Below, piece after piece: positions 1-8,066 of a DNA stretch of 64,000 nucleotides. The stretch comes from Akkermansia muciniphila (lineage in GTDB: Bacteria > Verrucomicrobiota > Verrucomicrobiia > Verrucomicrobiales > Akkermansiaceae): contig CAMDAD010000004.1 in assembly GCA_945888515.1 (NCBI GenBank), positions 1 through 64,000 on the forward strand, in the 5' to 3' direction. Both the position numbers and the translations under genes were made by a program. How positions within the stretch are numbered: the first letter of the stretch is position 1; each line of letters opens with the position of its first letter. The notes beneath the pieces are model-generated. The model ran no database searches, had not been told where the DNA came from, and worked only from the letters and a program-made list of their open reading frames with translations.

Positions 1-118
1 TGCACAAATCGAAATCTCAGAATACATCGATTACTACTATAACACCAAACGCAAGCACTCCTCCATTGGCTACAAAACCCCCAACCAATTCGAAGAAAAT
101 CTAACAAAAGTAGCATGA
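1..118 (+). CDS. IS3-family transposase OrfB, C-terminal 38 residues (partial)
   Basis: The frame starting at base 2 is open from the window edge to a TGA at 116-118. It reads out the end of an rve-type integrase core: a YIDYYYNTKRKHSSIGYKTP stretch followed by NQFEENLTKVA. The pattern YxxYYNxxRxHxxLGYxxP just before the C-terminus is characteristic of IS3-family OrfB. The catalytic DDE residues lie upstream, outside the window. Whether the full transposase is intact cannot be judged from this fragment. Confidence 0.85.
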   Translation, partial: AQIEISEYIDYYYNTKRKHSSIGYKTPNQFEENLTKVA

Positions 119-144
119 ATTTTTTGGTCCAAAAATCAGTTGCA
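1..144 (+). mobile_element. Right end of an IS3-family (IS150-like) insertion sequence
   Basis: The window opens inside an insertion sequence. The evidence is the transposase C-terminus that ends at 118, followed by 26 bases that look like the right terminal inverted repeat. Read on the minus strand from 144, the end begins TGCAACTGATTTTTGGACC. IS150-type ends have the same form, with a 5'-TG start and a TTTTTGGAC core. The left end lies outside the window, so the direct repeat and exact boundary cannot be confirmed. The boundary at about 144 also fits the point where the DUF1802 reading frame of the next gene stops resembling its family. Confidence 0.7.
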
Positions 145-511
145 TCTCACCCTTCCCGTCCCAGTCGAATCGATCGCGAACCGTTTTTTCGGTGTAAATG
201 TGCTGGTCCGCAAAGGACTGCACCTCCTCCCAATGCGAAAGCGTGCGTGCCCATGCAACCTCACAGCGATGAGTGATCGAGATCAAATCACCCTTTTGCC
301 ACTCGGGCCATACCTCGACGGGCACAGGAACGCGCACTTGGTCACTCGTGGCATGAAAACGAGTCGGAAAAAGAAAGAATGACTCGTGCGCAAAAGAAAA
401 TCCCTCGCGTCCTTCATGGATGCCGCCCTTTCGCAGAATGACGCTCTGGCGTCCGTCAGCCAGTGCGTCACAAACCACCTGCCATTCCTTGAATCCGATC
501 GTTTTGCTCAC
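101..511 (-). pseudogene. DUF1802 family protein, 3' end cut off by the IS3-family element
   Basis: The GTG at 511 opens a frame with the typical DUF1802 beginning (GFKEWQVVCDALADG, then LRKGGIHEGREGF and FFLFPTRFHA). An in-frame TAG lies just upstream of the GTG, which supports this start. The match runs to about RDRFDWDGKGE. After that point DUF1802 proteins normally continue for about 40 residues, including a conserved stretch around a GCxSW motif. Here the frame instead enters the IS end near base 144 and stops at 101 after about 14 foreign residues. I infer disruption by the insertion. The function of DUF1802 is unknown. The gene is 55 bases downstream of the DUF456 gene on the same strand. 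Confidence 0.7.
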
Positions 512-566
512 GCCGCACAGCTAAGACAACGAGGCTCGTCTCGCAAGTCCAATTCCGCGAATCCAT

Positions 567-1109
567 TCAAATCCACTCGAGGGCATCGATAAGAATCCAT
601 GCCACCATCACCAACCCCACCGCCAACTTCACAATCATCCCGGCCACAGTGCCCAAAACGCTTCCCACTCCCGAAACGATCGCTGGTGTATTTTCCTTTT
701 TTGCGAAGATTTTTTCACCCAACAAGGCTCCGATCAGAGGTCCAAGTAGGAGGCCAAATGGGAAAAAAAACATGCCCACTATTCCTCCTACCAGCGCCCC
801 CCAAGCGCCCCATTTGCTGCCGCCAAACCATTTCGTACCCGCCGCACCGCTGAAAAATTCAAAGGCTTGTGAGGCAATCAGTAACAAGAGCAATACCGCA
901 AATGACCACCAGCGAATCCCTGAGGCCTCTCCCAAAAGCAAGCGATGCATCACTGCCGCCAGCAACAAAATGACATGCCCGGGTAAAATGGGAATCAGAC
1001 ATCCAACCAATCCCAGCAGCAACAAACAAGAGGTGATAACCCAAGCAACCGCTGAGTCGCCGACTTGCCAGGCCAGCACCGATCCAGGGTCTACCCCCCA
1101 ATTTCTCAT
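567..1109 (-). CDS. DUF456 family integral membrane protein
   Basis: This is a 180-residue, strongly hydrophobic protein. It shows the DUF456 signature: GLVGCLIPILPG in the first membrane segment, a GTKWFGGSKWGAWGA loop, then FFFPFGLLLGPLIGA followed by a glycine-rich C-terminal pair of helices. Roughly five to six membrane segments can be seen. ATG at 1109 is preferred; a GTG at 1127 in the same frame would add six residues. The biochemical role of DUF456 is unknown. The gene may be co-transcribed with the truncated DUF1802 gene downstream. Confidence 0.8.
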   Translation of the reverse strand: MRNWGVDPGSVLAWQVGDSAVAWVITSCLLLLGLVGCLIPILPGHVILLLAAVMHRLLLGEASGIRWWSFAVLLLLLIASQAFEFFSGAAGTKWFGGSKWGAWGALVGGIVGMFFFPFGLLLGPLIGALLGEKIFAKKENTPAIVSGVGSVLGTVAGMIVKLAVGLVMVAWILIDALEWI

Positions 1110-1198
1110 TTCCAGTAACACAACCACAGCCTAGCGTTTGGTGATTCCGGGTCAAGCGACAGAGAAGAAAAAGGAAAATTATAAACAAAAAATTCTAT

Positions 1199-1227
1199 TT
1201 GCATCATTTAACATAGTAGGGTAGATT
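1199..1227 (+). promoter_or_regulatory. Possible sigma-70 promoter for the CxxC-repeat protein
   Basis: TTGCAT (1199-1204) and TAGATT (1222-1227) are separated by 17 bases in the otherwise empty region upstream of the ATG at 1271. Both boxes are only partial matches to consensus. Transcription from here would leave a leader of about 37 bases. This is a weak call made from the sequence alone. Confidence 0.3.
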
Positions 1228-1270
1228 TTAGTAACCCTCAGGGCAACGTAACAATAACATCACAGAAAAT

Positions 1271-1519
1271 ATGAAAAAACTAGTATGGACCACACTCGGA
1301 CTGTTCGCATTCGCAGGCTTTGCATTCGCAGGTGACTGCAAAAAATGCAAAAAAGAGGGCGAAGAGACCAAAGAAGAAACCGTAGCTCATTGCGGTAAGT
1401 GCGATAAGAAGCACGACGAAGAGAAAAAGGAAGAGAAAAAAGAGGGAACCCTCGCCGGTGACTGCAAGAAGTGCAAAAAAGACGGCGAAGCTGACAAAGA
1501 AGAAGGCACCCTCGCCTAA
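1271..1519 (+). CDS. Small secreted CxxC-repeat, Lys/Glu-rich protein
   Basis: This is an 82-residue protein with a clear Sec signal peptide (residues 1-20, ending FAFA). The mature part is almost entirely charged and carries three CxxC units: CKKC, CGKC and CKKC. The segment AGDCKKCKKxGE occurs twice, about 42 residues apart, and EGTLA ends both the linker and the protein, so the gene arose by internal duplication. The repeat is also visible in DNA at about 1331-1363 and 1457-1489. Metal binding or redox activity in the periplasm is a reasonable guess from the cysteine pairs, but I recognise no named family. It stands alone, between its own putative promoter and a strong terminator. Confidence 0.75.
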   Translation: MKKLVWTTLGLFAFAGFAFAGDCKKCKKEGEETKEETVAHCGKCDKKHDEEKKEEKKEGTLAGDCKKCKKDGEADKEEGTLA

Positions 1520-1542
1520 TTCGTATCCTTTTATTCCCCAAA

Positions 1543-1571
1543 GCTGCCAGTTCACACTGGCGGCTTTTTTT
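1543..1571 (+). terminator. Rho-independent terminator after the CxxC-repeat gene
   Basis: GCTGCCAG (1543-1550), a 6-base loop TTCACA, and CTGGCGGC (1557-1564) form an 8-bp stem with one G-U pair. Seven T residues follow. It lies 23 bases after the stop codon. Confidence 0.85.
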
Positions 1572-1821
1572 ATGAGTTCATCACGCGCGCTGAGATTATT
1601 CGAAATACACGATGATTCTCTGTTCAAGTGGTGAGCGTCATCTTTCGACGGAACTCCGTTTTTCTCGTATGCTATTCCATCCGATCTCAATCGGGTAAAC
1701 GTTTGCATGCGTTATTTGCAGTAACTTTCAAAAAATGCGAATCTCCAAGCCTTCTTCAATCGAGCATTGCATCAAGTCAGATATTACCGCATGAACCATT
1801 GCTCCACTTACCATTTCACTC
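1572..1821. other. Intergenic, no gene seen
   Basis: About 250 bases between the terminator and the first M16 peptidase gene. Short open frames here have no recognisable content. The promoter of the peptidase gene should lie in this stretch, but no convincing -35/-10 pair was found. Confidence 0.5.
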
Positions 1822-4350
1822 ATGAATTTTCCCCGTAGTTCTGCTCGCACGCTCACCTTAGAGAATGGCCTCACGCTAATACTCGATCCTCATAACGATC
1901 ACCCTGTCATCAGCGCACAATTAGTTGTCGCGACGGGATCTCTTTTCGAAGATCACCTGCTCGGCTCGGGGCTGTCTCATTTTCTCGAGCACATGGTGTT
2001 CAAGGGAACGAAACATTTTAGCAGCGACAGTCTCGCATCGGTAGTTCAGGCCGCGGGTGGTCATTGGAATGCTTATACCAGCTTCGACCGCACTGTGTAT
2101 TACATTGACGGGCCTTCTTCCGGGCTGGAGGTGTTTTTGCAAGTGTTGACGGATATGGTCTTTCGCCCGCTATTACCTGAGACCGAATTTTTGTTAGAAA
2201 AAGATGTCATCCGTCGCGAGATTGACATGGGATTGGACGATCCGCATCAAGCAGCGATGCGATTGCTATTAGAGACGGCATTTCGAGAGGATGCACGGCG
2301 TTTACCAGTTATCGGTTATCGCAGTGCTTTTGATGCGATCACCCATCAAGACCTAGTGGCATATCACCGCAGGCGTTACACGAGTAATCGCTGCTTTTTG
2401 GTGATATCCGGTGATTTTGAGGAAGAAAAAACCATCGACTGGATCAAAAATCTTACTGCTGAGCTGATGCCTGGGATGCCGCATGAGCCGCACATTCCCG
2501 CTGATGCTCCTCAGTGCAGTCGTCGTGAGGGCGAACGCACTTTTGCCATTCCGAACTCAAAAGTGATGTTGGCATGGAAAATCCCCCAACTCGGTCATCA
2601 AGATATGCCAGCTTATGAAATGCTGGCAATGATGCTGGGATCAGGCCAGTCATCGCATTTATATACGGAATTGCGTGAAAAACAGGAACTGGTGGAGGAA
2701 ATCGGTGCCTACACTTGGAGTAGTCACTTGAGCGAAGGCTTGTTAGGTGTATCAGCGGAATGCGATCCGCAGAAGAAGGAGTCGGTGATCGCAGCAGTGC
2801 TTGACCAGGTCGCTTGCTATCAACAGGAGGATCTCGCACCAGCGCTGGCGCTCGCTAAACGGCAGTGCATGGTGTCGCAGTTTCGCGGCTTGACCACCGC
2901 CTCCGGTCGAGCTTCAGATCTTGCATCGAATTGGCACGAGGCTCGCAATCTCCATTTCACCAGCGACTTTTTGCAGAGAGTCGAGCAGGTGACGGAGGAT
3001 GACATACGACGCTGCATCGCCACGCTCACCGATCGAAATCTCACCATCGCCCAACTCAATCCTCAAGACATACCCGTGAAAACGGCGCCTGTATCAACAG
3101 ACAAATTGAAGAAAGCATCGCACAACATGCGACTTCGTAACGGCCTGGAAATTGCTCTGTTTCCTGATTCTCGACTCCCGTTAATTAGCATCCAGACAGC
3201 ATTTCTCGGCGGGCTATCCTCTGAGAACGCTCAGAACAATGGCATCACTTCCTTATTGACCGCCACAATCACGGAGGGCACAAAAAATCGCAGCGCGTGG
3301 GACATTGCATCTCACCTCGATAAGATGGGCGCTACCTTGAGTGCTTCTGCGGGAAACAACACCATTACGATCAGTGCGAATTGTCTATCGGAAGATCTCT
3401 ATTCTCTCCTAGAAATCTGGGCTGATGTGCTATTGGATCCAATTTTTCCTGAGCCATCGCTGCATCGTAATAAAATCTCTCAAATCAGCTCTTTGCGGGA
3501 GTCTTTGGAGGACCCGTTGACTTCATGCCTATTGTCTCTGAGGCAATTACTTTTCGGCAATAACAGTTACGGATTGCCCCCCCATGGGACGGTGGACACC
3601 GTAAAAGCGATCGGACGCGAAGAGGTCATCGCTTATCACCAGAAATTCTTTTGTGCGGAAAATGGCAAAGTGGCGATCGCAGGCGATTTCGATCCCGCGG
3701 TCGTCATCGATCTGCTCGAAAAGCATCTAGCTCCCTTGCCCAGCGGATGCCGGTTCGAACCAGAGATTCCCTCATTCAGTGCAGGGCTAACGGAAACATT
3801 GCATCGCGATAAAAAACAAGCTGTACTCGCTATCGGCTATCCGGGCTTAGGCGTCACGCACGAACAACGATTTGCTGCGATGATGTTGCTTGAGTATGCA
3901 TCGGACATGGCCGGACCGATATTCACTCGCATTCGCGAGGAGCTGGGCTTGGCCTATCAGGTTGGAGCCTATGAATTTCTCGGGCATCACGCAGGAATGA
4001 TCACCTTCTACCTCTCCACTGAGTCCGAGCAACTCGAGCTTGCTCATCGGGAATTGCAGAGCCAGATACGCATCATTGCTGAGAATGGTATCCCTGATGC
4101 CGTTTTCGAAAACGTACGCGCCACCGTTTTGTCCAGCTTGGTCTTACAGCAACAGAGTCCTGGTGCGATCGCTCGTCATGCCGCGATCGATCTACTGTTT
4201 GGTCTCTCCGCAACGAACCAGCGCCTCGTTTACGATAAGATCCGCGCGCTCGGCGCTGAAGACGTTAGAGTAATGGCGAAAGCCTTCCTTCGCGATGATC
4301 TCGCCGCGACTGTCATGGTTAAGCCCCTCCCTGCTTTCTCGGAATCGTGA
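1822..4350 (+). CDS. Two-domain M16 family zinc metallopeptidase
   Basis: This is an 842-residue protein built from two M16 (insulinase-like) halves. The N-terminal half has the inverted zinc motif HFLEH (His53, Glu56, His57) and the distal ligand Glu133 in RREID, 76 residues later, as the family requires. The second half starts near residue 435 (RNGLEIALFPDS) and has no HxxEH, so it is the usual inactive partner domain. No signal peptide or membrane segment is visible, so a cytoplasmic location is likely. A second, single-length M16 protein is encoded at 10075-11307. The natural substrate is unknown. Family assignment is firm. Confidence 0.9.
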   Translation: MNFPRSSARTLTLENGLTLILDPHNDHPVISAQLVVATGSLFEDHLLGSGLSHFLEHMVFKGTKHFSSDSLASVVQAAGGHWNAYTSFDRTVYYIDGPSSGLEVFLQVLTDMVFRPLLPETEFLLEKDVIRREIDMGLDDPHQAAMRLLLETAFREDARRLPVIGYRSAFDAITHQDLVAYHRRRYTSNRCFLVISGDFEEEKTIDWIKNLTAELMPGMPHEPHIPADAPQCSRREGERTFAIPNSKVMLAWKIPQLGHQDMPAYEMLAMMLGSGQSSHLYTELREKQELVEEIGAYTWSSHLSEGLLGVSAECDPQKKESVIAAVLDQVACYQQEDLAPALALAKRQCMVSQFRGLTTASGRASDLASNWHEARNLHFTSDFLQRVEQVTEDDIRRCIATLTDRNLTIAQLNPQDIPVKTAPVSTDKLKKASHNMRLRNGLEIALFPDSRLPLISIQTAFLGGLSSENAQNNGITSLLTATITEGTKNRSAWDIASHLDKMGATLSASAGNNTITISANCLSEDLYSLLEIWADVLLDPIFPEPSLHRNKISQISSLRESLEDPLTSCLLSLRQLLFGNNSYGLPPHGTVDTVKAIGREEVIAYHQKFFCAENGKVAIAGDFDPAVVIDLLEKHLAPLPSGCRFEPEIPSFSAGLTETLHRDKKQAVLAIGYPGLGVTHEQRFAAMMLLEYASDMAGPIFTRIREELGLAYQVGAYEFLGHHAGMITFYLSTESEQLELAHRELQSQIRIIAENGIPDAVFENVRATVLSSLVLQQQSPGAIARHAAIDLLFGLSATNQRLVYDKIRALGAEDVRVMAKAFLRDDLAATVMVKPLPAFSES

Positions 4351-4425
4351 TTCAAGCAACAAACTGACACGGTAACGATCGTGGCGTCCGCACACGGTAG
4401 TTCTTTCGTCCGCGTAGATACAGCA

Positions 4426-5832
4426 TTATTTCCACTGACCGAAAAGCATCAACGCGAGCAGCAAAGTCCAGAGAATATTCACAATCTGCCCACCAAGAAA
4501 GGCTAAGGCGGGCTTGCCACCGCCTAGCTTGGCTAAATCGCCCACACGCGTTTCCAGTCCTATCGAGACAAAAGCCGCGGCGAACCAGATTTCTCGGAGC
4601 CCTTTGAGAGTATTTTTCGTCTGTGATACCATAGCTCCATCCAGAAGAAAAGAAAAGACCAGCGATGCGGCGATAAAGCCAAGAACGAACTTCGGAAATC
4701 TCTCCCAGATCACGCCAAAACCGATTTTCCCCCTTGCCTCTCCGAGCTTGCGATCGCGCAGTGCCCACCAAAAAGAAATCGCAAAAGCGGCAAAGCCTAT
4801 CAGTACATTTTGCGAGAGTTTCACCACGGTTCCCGTGCGCGATGCCGTCTCGCCTAGCATCTCAGTAGCCGCGAGCACAGATCCGCTGGTATCAAGAGTG
4901 CCTCCCATCCATGCCCCTCCCACTTCCTCACTCAAGCCCATCCATTTCACCATCCATGGCATGAGAATCATCATCGGTATCGCGCAGAGCAACACCACGG
5001 ATGTCACATACGAAAGTTTTTTCTTATCCCCCTGAATCGCCCCGCAAGCTGCAATCGCAGCGGAAACTCCACAAATTGAGACAGCACTGGAGAGCATCAC
5101 CCCAAATTCATCATCCACCTTCAGTAACCGCGCAAGCCAAAAAGTCAGATACCACACAATAGGAATGACCAATACGGCCTGTATGATCCCGGGCATGCCG
5201 GCTTTGAGCAAATCGCCGAAAAGCATGCCAGCACCCAGTAAGACGATGCCAATTTTAATATAAAATTCCGTGCGAACTGCCACCATCAGCCAGTTGGGAA
5301 GCGTGAGGAAGTGACTACACAATAATCCCAGGCCCAATGCGAAGAGAACATATTCTAAGCCTAGCGCTTTGATGCCTGCATTCGCTGCTAGGGCCTGCGA
5401 AGTCCAAGCCAAAAGAAAAACCACCGTGGCCCCGCCCCAAAATGGCAGGCATTTTCGCCCAATGCTCGGGATTAATGCGAGACCGCCGAGCATTACAAGA
5501 ACGATGCTCGTTAACATCATCGCGCTCACATTACGTGCGGAAATAATCGCGCTCATATCCGACAGAGATGACCATTCAAATACCGGCAACGCGACTTTCC
5601 AACCACAAAGCACAGCCCCTAACAAAATCAAGCCTACCAAGACCGCAAGCCAGTCCTCCGAATCATACCAACGCCCCTTCCGCATGATTTGCGAGTCAGG
5701 TTGCTGAAGAGATGCCGGAGTGTTTTCAGATATACCGCTTTTGATCATAGCTGCAAAGATGCGTATGCGCGACTCACTACGTTGCTGATGTGTCTGATCT
5801 TTCCTTGGTGATTCGTCATTTTTGTGCAGCAT
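4426..5832 (-). CDS. UPF0324 / YeiH-type putative sulfate exporter family membrane protein
   Basis: The 468-residue product has about ten membrane segments. It carries the signature of the UPF0324 (PSE) family: KIGIVLLGAGMLFGDLL, then SSAVSICGVSAAIAA, and GGTLDTSGSVLAATEM. The family is annotated as putative sulfate exporters, but transport has seldom been tested. The start is uncertain. ATG 5832 gives a long polar N-terminus and overlaps the likely sigma-54 promoter of rpoN. ATGs at 5748 and 5685 are good alternatives, and the second begins just before the first membrane helix. The gene is divergent from rpoN and convergent with the M16 gene. Confidence 0.85.
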   Translation of the reverse strand: MLHKNDESPRKDQTHQQRSESRIRIFAAMIKSGISENTPASLQQPDSQIMRKGRWYDSEDWLAVLVGLILLGAVLCGWKVALPVFEWSSLSDMSAIISARNVSAMMLTSIVLVMLGGLALIPSIGRKCLPFWGGATVVFLLAWTSQALAANAGIKALGLEYVLFALGLGLLCSHFLTLPNWLMVAVRTEFYIKIGIVLLGAGMLFGDLLKAGMPGIIQAVLVIPIVWYLTFWLARLLKVDDEFGVMLSSAVSICGVSAAIAACGAIQGDKKKLSYVTSVVLLCAIPMMILMPWMVKWMGLSEEVGGAWMGGTLDTSGSVLAATEMLGETASRTGTVVKLSQNVLIGFAAFAISFWWALRDRKLGEARGKIGFGVIWERFPKFVLGFIAASLVFSFLLDGAMVSQTKNTLKGLREIWFAAAFVSIGLETRVGDLAKLGGGKPALAFLGGQIVNILWTLLLALMLFGQWK

Positions 5833-5847
5833 GGCACGAAAACTGCT
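5832..5847 (+). promoter_or_regulatory. Near-consensus sigma-54 (-24/-12) promoter in front of rpoN
   Basis: The sequence TGGCACGAAAACTGCT has GG (5833-5834) and GC (5845-5846) separated by exactly ten bases. It matches the sigma-54 consensus TGGCACG-N4-TTGC(A/T) at all key positions except one (C for the first T of the -12 box). Transcription would begin near 5858, giving a short leader before the ATG at 5887. The site faces rpoN itself, which suggests autoregulation. No enhancer-binding activator gene is present in the window. Confidence 0.65.
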
Positions 5848-5886
5848 TTAATTATTGAGACTTTTGAGGCTAATTGCTTCTGCCCC

Positions 5887-7293
5887 ATGGCAGATACATC
5901 ACTTCATCAGTCGCTCAACCAGCAGCAGACGCTCACTCCGCAAATGCGTCGGAGCCTAGAGATTCTGCAATCGAACAGCATGGAACTGAGCCAGTTGATC
6001 CATCAGGCGATGGAAATCAATCCGGTGCTCGAGCAATTAGAAGAAGATTGGGCAGAAATCTCTGAGCCGTCCGATGCGGCCGAGGATGATGAGCTTAGTG
6101 AATATCGCGAAATTGGACAGAACGACGATGAACGTCGCGAGCGTGATATTTTGCAAAATGCAGGAAACCATCACTCATCCGATGACGAAGAAAAGCGCCA
6201 GTTTCTTTACGACTCGATCGTTGCTCCGGAGACGTTGCAGCAATTTCTTGCGCAGCAGGTTCAGCAATCCATCGTTTCGGATGAGATCAAACATGTCGTC
6301 ATGGCCTTGATCGGGAACTTGAACGAGAGAGGTTTTCTTGACATCTCTGCGGATCTTTTGGGTGAGCGTCTCTCGATTCCACCGCAAACCATGAAGCAGG
6401 CGCTCGGTCTGTTGCAGTCATTCGATCCGCCCGGTATAGGTGCGGCAGACCTTCGTGATTCCCTACTCATCCAGTTGCGACGCCTAAATCGTGAGGATTC
6501 GTTGGAATTCAAAATTTGCGATCAGTTTCTCAACGAACTCGCGCATCGACATCTCGCACAAATCGCTAAGGCGCTCAGTACAACCGTGGATCGTATTGCC
6601 GAGGCCACAGAGCGCATTGCTAGGCTCGATCCTGATCCGGGTGGCTCGTTTTGTCCTACTGCCAACCCGCACATAACACCCGATGTTATCATTCGTCGAG
6701 CACTAGACGGCAGCTTTGAGGCGGAACTAACAAACGATCATATTCCCCGTTTGCGTATTAGTGATTTCTACAAGGGGCTCTTGGCTAAAATGGGCAGTGA
6801 TAAAAAAGCCATGGAATACATACGCGACCACATTCGCGATGGTCGGTCGATAATCAGCTCCATTTCGTTGAGGCAAGAAACCATATTTTCGATAGCACAG
6901 CGCATTATCGTCAGACAGGAGCCATTTCTCCGTTTCGGGCATTCCAAGCTCAGGCCCATGACGATGGCGGAAGTGGGTGAGGATCTCGGCATGCACGCCA
7001 CCACCATATCGCGTGCTGTTTCAGGAAAATACATTCTTACGCCGCACGGTATGATCGAAATGCGCGCGTTTTTCGCGACCGGTTACCAGACATCGAGCGG
7101 TGCGGAATTTTCCAATGCCGCCGTTCGTGATGCGCTCCAGACTCTCATCAATCAAGAGAATCCCGCCAAGCCTCTCTCAGATGACGCGCTTACCAAGGCA
7201 CTCAACAAAGCCGGAATCGACATCAAACGCCGCACCGTCGCAAAGTATCGCGAACAATTGCACATTCTCCCGTCTCACCTGCGCAAGCGCTAG
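5887..7293 (+). CDS. rpoN: RNA polymerase sigma-54 factor
   Basis: This is a 468-residue protein with all regions of sigma-54. The glutamine/leucine-rich activator-interacting region I is at residues 1-50 (QQQTLTPQMRRSLEILQ). An acidic region II follows at about 60-100. The core-binding domain comes next, then the helix-turn-helix segment MTMAEVGEDLGMHATTISRA. The C-terminal RpoN box reads RRTVAKYRE, with Lys-Arg where Ala-Arg is usual at its start. ATG 5887 is chosen because region I begins right after it; the frame is open further upstream (GTG 5824) but that would cross the promoter. It directs transcription from -24/-12 promoters with AAA+ activators. The 3' end converges on the outer-membrane protein gene with only five bases between. 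Confidence 0.95.
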   Translation: MADTSLHQSLNQQQTLTPQMRRSLEILQSNSMELSQLIHQAMEINPVLEQLEEDWAEISEPSDAAEDDELSEYREIGQNDDERRERDILQNAGNHHSSDDEEKRQFLYDSIVAPETLQQFLAQQVQQSIVSDEIKHVVMALIGNLNERGFLDISADLLGERLSIPPQTMKQALGLLQSFDPPGIGAADLRDSLLIQLRRLNREDSLEFKICDQFLNELAHRHLAQIAKALSTTVDRIAEATERIARLDPDPGGSFCPTANPHITPDVIIRRALDGSFEAELTNDHIPRLRISDFYKGLLAKMGSDKKAMEYIRDHIRDGRSIISSISLRQETIFSIAQRIIVRQEPFLRFGHSKLRPMTMAEVGEDLGMHATTISRAVSGKYILTPHGMIEMRAFFATGYQTSSGAEFSNAAVRDALQTLINQENPAKPLSDDALTKALNKAGIDIKRRTVAKYREQLHILPSHLRKR

Positions 7294-7298
7294 GCTGA

Positions 7299-7985
7299 TC
7301 AAAACGTAACTTCAAACCAAATGCCGCCGAGTAGGGCGTCATCCGCTACGTCATCCAGTCCTAAATAAGTGCCAACAAATGGCGAGAACGAGACATTAGG
7401 CGCCACGAGATAGGTGTAAGAGAATCGCAGGTCCATCACATGGAATCCATTACTCTCATAAAAATCATCCACCACACTGAATCCTCCCTTGAGGGAAACA
7501 AACGACTTGTCACCGAGGGCTCTGCTCCACGTGAGGGCTGCGGTAGCGTAGTAAGACTCCGCGCCTTCGTCGTAGAGGAACTCTGTTCGAAAGTCGAGAT
7601 CCTCACTCAGGTGATAACTAAAAAACGGTCCCGTCTCCCAACCATCACGGATAAAAGTCGCTGAAAAATCCCGATATCCCAGCATCCATCCCGCGTTCCA
7701 CGTCGCGGCGTCATACCGCAACTCAGTGAGACCGGACGCTTCCGAAAAGTCATTTCTCTTACCCGTTCCGGTGGCGTGCCATGCGGAAAAATTGAAAGTC
7801 CATGTGTCCGAAAGAGCGACTTCCGCCTCGAGTTGATAATCGAACACATCATCCGCCAGTTTGAATCCCCGATGCACCGACTCGCTGCGATAGCCCGTCA
7901 CTGCTTCGATCCCCCATGGGATATTCGATTCCACATCCGCCCACAATACCGCAGGCAATAAAGCCAAGAAAAAAACGATTTTCAT
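7299..7985 (-). CDS. Outer-membrane beta-barrel protein of unknown function
   Basis: This is a 228-residue protein with a signal peptide (MKIVFFLALLPAVLWA) and a mature part of alternating short amphipathic strands rich in Tyr, Trp, Phe and Asp. It ends in Phe, as most barrel proteins do. The pattern fits an 8- to 12-stranded barrel resembling the uncharacterised outer-membrane proteins of Gram-negative aquatic bacteria. ATG 7985 is preferred because the signal peptide begins there and a GATGGG sequence sits upstream; ATGs at 8000 and 7997 are possible. The ligand or function cannot be read from the sequence. Confidence 0.65.
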   Translation of the reverse strand: MKIVFFLALLPAVLWADVESNIPWGIEAVTGYRSESVHRGFKLADDVFDYQLEAEVALSDTWTFNFSAWHATGTGKRNDFSEASGLTELRYDAATWNAGWMLGYRDFSATFIRDGWETGPFFSYHLSEDLDFRTEFLYDEGAESYYATAALTWSRALGDKSFVSLKGGFSVVDDFYESNGFHVMDLRFSYTYLVAPNVSFSPFVGTYLGLDDVADDALLGGIWFEVTF

Positions 7986-8066
7986 CTGCAAACCCATCAT
8001 ACATGCGGATCAAACAAAGCAAATGAAAATGTCAAAAAATCAATTCGTGTAGGTAAACCCCCTTAG

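Noticed and set aside
649-1134. 161-residue open frame on the plus strand
   Set aside because: It is antisense to the DUF456 gene, which has the expected membrane pattern; the plus-strand product is low-complexity Pro/Ser/Asn.
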